DNA of 11,089 nucleotides, from assembly GCA_021199695.1 (NCBI GenBank), contig JAJQHP010000178.1, positions 1 through 11,089 of the forward strand, given 5' to 3'. The stretch comes from Clostridiales bacterium (lineage in GTDB: Bacteria; Bacillota; Clostridia; Oscillospirales; Oscillospiraceae). Under the pieces are notes generated by a model. It had not been told where the DNA came from. It saw only the letters and a program-made list of their open reading frames with translations, and made no database searches. How positions within the stretch are numbered: position 1 is the first letter of the stretch; the number at the start of each line of letters is the position of its first letter. The translations under genes were made by a program, and so were the position numbers. Positions 6,936 through 11,089 of the stretch are shown piece by piece.

Positions 6936-8144
6936 TCAGCACGATTCATCCTTCCAGCGCATTTGGATGTACTTCCTCTCCCAGTCGCTGTCGCGGTAGC
7001 TGCCGTACTCGGACATCCGGCAGCCGTAACAGAGGTCGTCCGCCATCTCCAGCAGGACATCCAACAGCTCCAGATCGGTTTTCCACTTCTGGTCAATGGC
7101 CTCATAGCCGCAGATGGCACCCAGGATGTTGCCTGCGACAGCGCCGGTGGAATCGCTGTCTCCGCTGTGGTTGACCGCTGCAATGACGCCGCCGCTGAAA
7201 TCGTGTTCATAGCGCAGGGCGCAGTAGAGGGCAATGCCCAGGGTCTCCTCAGCGACCCAGCCTTCGCCAATGCGGCGGATGTTTTCCCAGTCGGACGCGC
7301 TGTTTTCCGAGAGGGTCACGGCCAGGTCAATGACGGCGCACAGCTCGTCCAGGTGGGGATCTGAAGGGAAGAGCTGGCAGACAGCCATCTTTGCCTGGGC
7401 GATGATCTCCCGGAGAGAGCTGAGGCCCGGGACAGGGTAGACGATGCGGCTGATGATGTGGGTCAGAACGGCGGAGGGCATATAGCCCAGGGAATGGCCG
7501 TGGGTAATGGCGGAGAGAAGCGCGCCCTCCCTGTCCAATGCAAGGAGATCTTCCTGAGCGGCTCCGGCAGCGCGCAGCGCGAGGGGAGCCACCCGCATGA
7601 TCCCGCCGCAGCCCTTGCTGTTGTTCCGCGGCTCGCCCAGGAGGTCGTCGGAGAACTTCCCCTCCTGCGCCCGGTGCAGAGCGGACAGGCAGGTGAGGCC
7701 GGGGGCGCGGGTGCTGTAGAGCTGTGGAACATCCAGCAGCCAGGAGATGCCGCCGCCCTGCTGCCGGACCGTCTGAATATCTGACTCCTGGGTGAGAAGC
7801 CAGTCCTGATAGGCGCGGGAGACGTAGAGCCAGGGACTGCCGCCGATCCCCCGCATACGGCCCCTGGTTTCACCGACCAAAATGCCGTTGGCGGTGAACA
7901 GGGTCATCTGAGTGTCGTCGGAGATCAGAGCCTTCCCCGTGGCGCGGTTCAACCGATACCGGGTGATGCCCTCCGGCCCATAGGTCTGAAGAATCGTTTC
8001 CTCGGAGTGAAATTCCACCGGATACCCCAGGGCATCGCCGACGGCTCCGCCGATCAGGGAGCCTCTGATTGCGTCCAAATGGACCTCCGCAGCCGTTTTG
8101 CAGGCGGCATCGTCCTTCGCCGGTGTCGTGATAGGTTCTCTCAT
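6936..8144 (-). CDS. ADP-ribosylglycohydrolase family protein
   Basis: A 402-residue protein of the DraG/ARH fold, which removes ADP-ribose from proteins, nucleic acids or small molecules using a two-metal centre. The motifs are GSLIGGAVGDALGYPVEF (28-45), the metal-binding ISDDTQMT (74-81, with D76, D77, T78), GCGGIMRVAPLAL (178-190) and NHSGDSDSTGA (325-335, with D329, D331, S332), followed by GNILGAICG. It is longer than minimal members (about 300); the region near 95-150, after the first metal motif, carries family-specific insert sequence, and a 50-residue tail follows the last motif. No signal peptide is seen, so it is likely cytoplasmic. ATG 8144 was chosen because AGGGGGAG lies about 8 bases upstream; an ATG 24 codons earlier is in frame but lies in the hairpin region. 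No ADP-ribosyltransferase is visible here, so its target is unknown. It may be co-transcribed with the cytidylate-kinase-like gene if the intervening hairpin is leaky. Confidence 0.93.
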   Translation of the reverse strand: MREPITTPAKDDAACKTAAEVHLDAIRGSLIGGAVGDALGYPVEFHSEETILQTYGPEGITRYRLNRATGKALISDDTQMTLFTANGILVGETRGRMRGIGGSPWLYVSRAYQDWLLTQESDIQTVRQQGGGISWLLDVPQLYSTRAPGLTCLSALHRAQEGKFSDDLLGEPRNNSKGCGGIMRVAPLALRAAGAAQEDLLALDREGALLSAITHGHSLGYMPSAVLTHIISRIVYPVPGLSSLREIIAQAKMAVCQLFPSDPHLDELCAVIDLAVTLSENSASDWENIRRIGEGWVAEETLGIALYCALRYEHDFSGGVIAAVNHSGDSDSTGAVAGNILGAICGYEAIDQKWKTDLELLDVLLEMADDLCYGCRMSEYGSYRDSDWERKYIQMRWKDESC

Positions 8145-8177
8145 TTGTGTTCTCCCCCTGTTGTTCAAGTGTGAAAA

Positions 8178-8196
8178 CGTTCCCAAAGCGGGAACG
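8178..8196. promoter_or_regulatory. Palindrome ahead of the ADP-ribosylglycohydrolase gene
   Basis: CGTTCCC (8178-8184) and GGGAACG (8190-8196) are exact inverted copies with a 5-base spacer, 33 bases upstream of the start codon. On the minus strand it is followed by TTTTC, so it could be a weak second terminator for the upstream gene, a leader hairpin, or a regulator site. I found no convincing promoter for this gene between the hairpins. Confidence 0.45.
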
Positions 8197-8203
8197 AAGA
8201 GTT

Positions 8204-8251
8204 GAAAAAACCGCATTTTGCCGCCCGTCCTTTTCCCGGATGGGCGGCAAA
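8204..8251 (-). terminator. Terminator after the cytidylate-kinase-like gene
   Basis: A 14-bp hairpin (8217-8230 with 8238-8251, one G-T wobble, 7-base loop) lies 32 bases past the stop on the minus strand. A run of six T on that strand (8205-8210) comes after a 6-base gap, which is longer than ideal. A further palindrome, CCGGTC-AG-GACCGG (8264-8277), sits between the stop and this hairpin. Confidence 0.55.
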
Positions 8252-8283
8252 TGGCTTGTCTGGCCGGTCAGGACCGGTATGGC

Positions 8284-8925
8284 TCACTCCAACTCCGCCC
8301 TGGCCTGCTCCAGCTCCTGGCTCATGACGGCGGTGACGTAGGTCTTGATCATGGAGGCGGCCACGTCGAAGGGCAGGTCGTCGGTGTCGATGACCAGGTG
8401 ATAGTTCTCCCGGCGGCCCCAGGTGCGGTCGGAGTAGAAGTTGTGATAGGCGGCCCGGCTCTTGTCGATCTGTTTGACGTAGGCTCTGGCCCGGCTCTCG
8501 TTGAGAGCCAGCCGCTCCATGGTGCGGGCGATGCGGGCCTCCATCCCGGCCTGGACAAAGACGTTTACCGTCCTGGTGTAGCCGGTGAGCACATCGTCGG
8601 CGCATCTGCCCACAATGACGGCGGGCGTCTGGTCCGCCACGGTGCGGATGATGGAGGACTGGACGGAGTAGAGCTGATCGCTGATGGGCATGGAGTAGGC
8701 GCTGCCCGCACCCAGCCGATTGATGGCGTACAGAAAGCTGTTGGTGGCGGTGGTCTCCTCCACGCGGCGGAAGAGCTTGGGATCAAAGTGGCTCTCCTGG
8801 GAGGCCAGCTCGATGATCTCGTTGTCGTAGAAAGGGATCTCCAGCTGAGCGGCAAGCAGCCGCCCGATCTCTGCGCCGCCGGAGCCAAACTGACGGCTGA
8901 TGGTGATTACGGGGTATGTCTTCAT
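8284..8925 (-). CDS. Cytidylate kinase-like family protein
   Basis: A 213-residue soluble P-loop protein. The N-terminal pattern VITISRQFGSGGAEIGRLLA (6-25) is the nucleotide-binding loop of the cytidylate-kinase-like family (PF13189), followed by IPFYDNEIIELAS (30-42), VIVGRCADDVL (103-113), an Arg-rich lid-like part (131-146), DKSRAAYHNFYSDRTWG (154-170) and YHLVIDTDDLPFD (175-187). Real CMP kinase (Cmk) is a separate, conserved enzyme; proteins of this family are common in gut Clostridia as extra copies, and their substrate is generally unproven. ATG 8925 was chosen over GTG 8934 because AAGG (8937-8940) lies 11 bases from the ATG but only 2 from the GTG. It is driven by a strong promoter (8979-9007) and followed by hairpins, then by the ADP-ribosylglycohydrolase gene on the same strand. 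Confidence 0.92.
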   Translation of the reverse strand: MKTYPVITISRQFGSGGAEIGRLLAAQLEIPFYDNEIIELASQESHFDPKLFRRVEETTATNSFLYAINRLGAGSAYSMPISDQLYSVQSSIIRTVADQTPAVIVGRCADDVLTGYTRTVNVFVQAGMEARIARTMERLALNESRARAYVKQIDKSRAAYHNFYSDRTWGRRENYHLVIDTDDLPFDVAASMIKTYVTAVMSQELEQARAELE

Positions 8926-8978
8926 CTGATTCACGACCTTTCAGTGCGGGCAGACGGCCCGTGACTTTTAATAAACAC

Positions 8979-9007
8979 ATTATATCAAGTTTGACGAGAA
9001 AATGCAA
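8979..9007 (-). promoter_or_regulatory. Promoter of the cytidylate-kinase-like gene
   Basis: Read on the minus strand: -35 box TTGCAT (9007-9002), 17-base spacer, consensus -10 box TATAAT (8984-8979), with TG one base upstream giving an extended -10. Transcription should start near 8972, leaving a leader of about 47 bases that contains a small hairpin, CGGGC/GCCCG (8947-8961). Confidence 0.85.
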
Positions 9008-9015
9008 CCCGTAAT

Positions 9016-9276
9016 TTACAGAAACAGGAAACGCTTTACCTGCTCCACGGACTGAGCCTGGGCACGCGCCAGACGGGTCTTTTCGCCCGCTATATCTTCT
9101 GCCGTGCGCTGTGCGACCTCGCCGCTGCTGCGCCGGAAGAAGTACAGCGGCCCGCCGGTCACGCCGATGATATGTTCCTTGCTGCCGACGGCATTGACCA
9201 CATCTGCGTCCGCTCGTTGCCATTTGCGGCGGAGTCCCACCGTTTGCGCCGTTTTGGATACCGTTCCCCCACCAAA
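9016..9276 (-). pseudogene. Probable 3' remnant of an unrecognised gene
   Basis: An open frame on the minus strand from 9276 to a TAA at 9016-9018. From about 9204 downward, codon choice looks like a real gene of this genome (GTC, GGC, ATC, CTG, TTC, CGC), and the protein has a natural character: VNAVGSKEHIIGVTGGPLYF, then RRSSGEVAQRTAEDIAGEKT, a helical charged stretch and ending VEQVKRFLFL. There is no good start: the first start-like codon is GTG 9240 without a ribosome site, and the part above 9204 looks non-coding. The picture fits the tail of a gene that has lost its 5' part. I do not recognise the family. A short genuine protein or a chance frame in GC-rich DNA remain possible. It ends just upstream of the cytidylate-kinase-like promoter, same strand. 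Confidence 0.35.
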
Positions 9277-9312
9277 TCAGGCCGTTTTCGGCTGCCTGTC
9301 GCCGTTTGCGCC
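9240..9312. repeat. Direct 11-bp repeat with recurring CCGTT motifs
   Basis: The 11-mer CCGTTTGCGCC occurs at 9240-9250 and 9302-9312. Between the copies CCGTT recurs at 9249, 9261 and 9282. The cluster lies upstream of the GH3 glycosidase promoter region. It may be a set of regulator sites or decayed repeat sequence. Confidence 0.4.
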
Positions 9313-9325
9313 CCATTCGTTGAGA

Positions 9326-9353
9326 TTGTTTTAACAACTTATTAAAATAATCT
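9326..9353 (+). promoter_or_regulatory. Possible promoter of the GH3 glycosidase gene
   Basis: An A/T-rich patch in otherwise GC-rich DNA. TTGTTT (9326-9331) could be the -35 box and TAATCT (9348-9353) the -10 box with a 16-base spacer; neither is a strong match. The -35 region is also palindromic (TTGTT-TT-AACAA, 9326-9337), so it may carry an operator. The leader to the gene would be about 90 bases. Confidence 0.4.
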
Positions 9354-9410
9354 TACACGTGAAACGGGCGACCCTGCGCAGAAGCAAAGGGAGGAGGCGA
9401 ATCACAGGCC

Positions 9411-9452
9411 ATGCGACCTGCCCGGGGCCGACAAAACACGTCGAGGAGGTAA
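9411..9452 (+). other. Possible 13-codon leader ORF overlapping the GH3 start
   Basis: ATG 9411 is preceded by a strong ribosome-site-like stretch, AAAGGGAGGAGG (9386-9397), 13 bases away. The frame reads MRPARGRQNTSRR and stops with TAA at 9450-9452, sharing the A with ATG 9452 of the glycosidase (TAATG). Its last two codons AGG AGG are also the ribosome site for that gene. Translation of the leader could therefore couple to the main gene. A short chance frame is equally possible. Confidence 0.25.
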
Positions 9453-11089
9453 TGACAAAAACAATGAAAAAGAAATCCTTTCTTTTCCGCGGCCTGACTG
9501 CGGTGCTTGCGCTGGTCATGCTGATCTGTATGTCGCTGACCGCCCTGACCCTGGGCAACACGACCTGGATCAACAGCAACCTGAACATCAGCACAACGGA
9601 GACGCTCAGCAGCGGCGACGACGATACGTACACGGTTTATTGGGAAAACGAGTACGGCTACGACAGCACCGCCCTTATGGAGGTCTACTACGACGCCGCA
9701 GATGCCAACGTGGAGATCGCTGAGGAGGGCATGACCCTGCTGAAAAACGACAACAGCGCTCTGCCCCTGGCAGAGGGCAGCCGGATCACCCTGTTCGGCA
9801 ACGCCTCTGTGAACTCTTCCATTTATAACAGCAACTGCCCGGACTACATTCCCTATGTGGACTATGTCAGCGCCATGCAGACCCAGTTCGGTGAGGACAA
9901 CGTGAACACCGTCCTGTGTGAGAACGTCTACCCGGAGCTGGGCAGCACCGGCACCAGCAGCGTCGTGGAGGCGGAGCTCTCCGCAGTCACCGCCTATGAG
10001 GACACCTGGCAGGACGATTACAACGACGCCGCCATCGTGGTCCTGGCCCGGAACGGCAGCGAGGGCAACGACGTGTATCAGTACTCTGCGGAGGACACCT
10101 ACGAGGACGGCTCCGCCCGCCGGATGATGGACCTCTCCACCGAGGAGGAGGACCTGATCGCCTACCTGTCCGAGCAGAAGACCGCCGGTGTGTTTGACTG
10201 CATCATCGTGGTCATCGCCACCGAGTTCGAGCTGGAGCTGGGCTTCCTGGAGGAATACGACGTGGACGCCTGCCTGCTGGCCGGTTCCACCGGCTCCTAT
10301 GGCTGCACCGCCATCGCCGAGGCTCTGGCCGGGGAGATTAACCCCTCCGGCAAGACGGTGGACACCTACGCCTCCAGCTCCATCTCCGCCCCCTCCGTGG
10401 TCAACGCCGGAGTGGAGGGCACCATGACCTGGAGCAACGCCGACGAGCTGAACGCATATGACGAGATCAATGGCGACAGCAACATCGACTACTACATCAT
10501 CTATGGCGAGGGCATCTATGTGGGCTATAAATACTATGAGACCCGCTATGAGGACACCGTCATGGGCACCGGCAACGCCGACGGCGACGCCGGGACCTTC
10601 AACAGCACCGACGGCTGGAGCTACGAGGAGGAGATGTGCTATCCCTTCGGCTACGGCCTGAGTTACACCACCTTCGAGCAGACCCTGGACTCCGTGACCT
10701 TTGACGAGGAGAGCCAGACCTACCTGGTCACCGTCACCGTCACCAACACCGGCGACGTGGCGGGCAAGGACGTGGTAGAGGTCTATGCCCAGACCCCCTA
10801 TGGGGACTATGAGAAGGAAAATCTGGTGGAGAAATCCGCCATCCAGCTGGTGAGCTATGCCAAGACCGACTCCCTGGAGCCGGGGGAGAGCCAGACCCTG
10901 GAGATCTCCGTGATGGAATACTTCCTGGCCAGCTATGACACCTATGGCGCAGCCACTTATATCCTCAGCACCGGGGACTACTACCTGGCCATCGGCACCG
11001 ACGCCCACGACGCCCTGAACAACGTCCTGGCGGCGAAGGGTTATACCACTGCCGACGGCATGACCGCCGACGGCGACGCCTCCAAGACC
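9452..11089 (+). CDS. Exported GH3 beta-glycosidase, C-terminal domain first, 3'-truncated
   Basis: An open frame of 546 codons running off the right edge. Residues 5-13 are basic and 14-35 hydrophobic: a signal peptide or signal anchor. The glycoside hydrolase family 3 C-terminal domain follows (about 86-405), with VEIAEEGMTLLKNDNSALPL (87-106), VVLARNGSEGND (196-207), an AGEINPSGKTVDTYA segment (293-307) and the closing PFGYGLSYTTF (398-408). A fibronectin-III-like domain follows (about 420-515): VTVTVTNTGDVAGKDVVEVY (426-445) and LEPGESQTLEI. The usual N-terminal barrel domain with the nucleophile Asp is absent from the front, so it should follow beyond the window, as in permuted GH3 enzymes of Ruminococcus and Butyrivibrio. 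Likely role: cutting beta-linked plant glucosides outside the cell. Start is uncertain: GAGGAGG (9443-9449) is 2 bases from ATG 9452 and 14 from ATG 9464, neither ideal. The protein is rich in Asp and Glu, as expected for an exported enzyme. Confidence 0.88.
   Translation, partial: MTKTMKKKSFLFRGLTAVLALVMLICMSLTALTLGNTTWINSNLNISTTETLSSGDDDTYTVYWENEYGYDSTALMEVYYDAADANVEIAEEGMTLLKNDNSALPLAEGSRITLFGNASVNSSIYNSNCPDYIPYVDYVSAMQTQFGEDNVNTVLCENVYPELGSTGTSSVVEAELSAVTAYEDTWQDDYNDAAIVVLARNGSEGNDVYQYSAEDTYEDGSARRMMDLSTEEEDLIAYLSEQKTAGVFDCIIVVIATEFELELGFLEEYDVDACLLAGSTGSYGCTAIAEALAGEINPSGKTVDTYASSSISAPSVVNAGVEGTMTWSNADELNAYDEINGDSNIDYYIIYGEGIYVGYKYYETRYEDTVMGTGNADGDAGTFNSTDGWSYEEEMCYPFGYGLSYTTFEQTLDSVTFDEESQTYLVTVTVTNTGDVAGKDVVEVYAQTPYGDYEKENLVEKSAIQLVSYAKTDSLEPGESQTLEISVMEYFLASYDTYGAATYILSTGDYYLAIGTDAHDALNNVLAAKGYTTADGMTADGDASKT

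Noticed and set aside
6906..6940. Terminator between fhs and the convergent gene
   Set aside because: Only a 4-bp GCTG/CAGC hairpin (6929-6940) is visible and no T-run follows. Too weak to call.
9353..11008. Minus-strand 551-codon frame opposite the GH3 gene
   Set aside because: It mirrors a clearly coding GH3 sequence, and its Gly/Val/His-rich composition is typical of antisense to this codon usage.
1..11089. CRISPR array, tRNA, rRNA, toxin-antitoxin pair, transposase or complete prophage
   Set aside because: I looked for repeat-spacer patterns, cloverleaf ends, paired small genes and transposase motifs and found none that could be supported.

Overview
The window is high-GC DNA with C/G-rich third codon positions, Gram-positive-style Shine-Dalgarno sites, extended -10 promoters, a ZTP riboswitch ahead of formate-tetrahydrofolate ligase, and a large exported family 3 glycosidase. 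Together these suggest a gut Clostridia relative of the Oscillospiraceae type (Flavonifractor/Oscillibacter-like). That placement is inference from gene content and style, not from a marker gene.

Layout. Bases 1-15 match the Tn5/Nextera mosaic end, so the left edge is very probably a contig end with leftover library adapter. A 5'-truncated phage-type gene (20-274) and a strong hairpin follow. Next is a single gene with its own promoter, an inositol-monophosphatase-family enzyme (398-1183). A second promoter drives a two-gene operon (1380-4935) encoding both halves of a heterodimeric ABC exporter of the BmrCD/TM287-288 type, ended by a 15-bp perfect hairpin. Then comes a complete regulatory cassette (promoter, ZTP riboswitch, terminator, ribosome site) in front of fhs (5238-6905).

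From 6936 to 8925 two genes lie on the minus strand: an ADP-ribosylglycohydrolase (convergent with fhs) and, upstream of it, a cytidylate-kinase-like P-loop protein with a near-consensus promoter. The 526-bp stretch 8926-9451 holds that promoter, a probable gene remnant on the minus strand, CCGTTT-type repeats and an upstream region for the last gene. The window ends inside an exported GH3 glycosidase (from 9452 to past the right edge) in which the GH3 C-terminal domain comes first, implying a permuted domain order.

Function. These are mostly independent units. The clearest regulatory logic is at fhs, where ZTP (a signal of 10-formyl-THF shortage) should relieve termination and raise synthesis of 10-formyl-THF. 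No CRISPR array, tRNA, rRNA, complete mobile element or clear new defence system is visible. The most useful second looks are the adapter remnant, the permuted glycosidase, the minus-strand gene remnant, and several palindromes near promoters.
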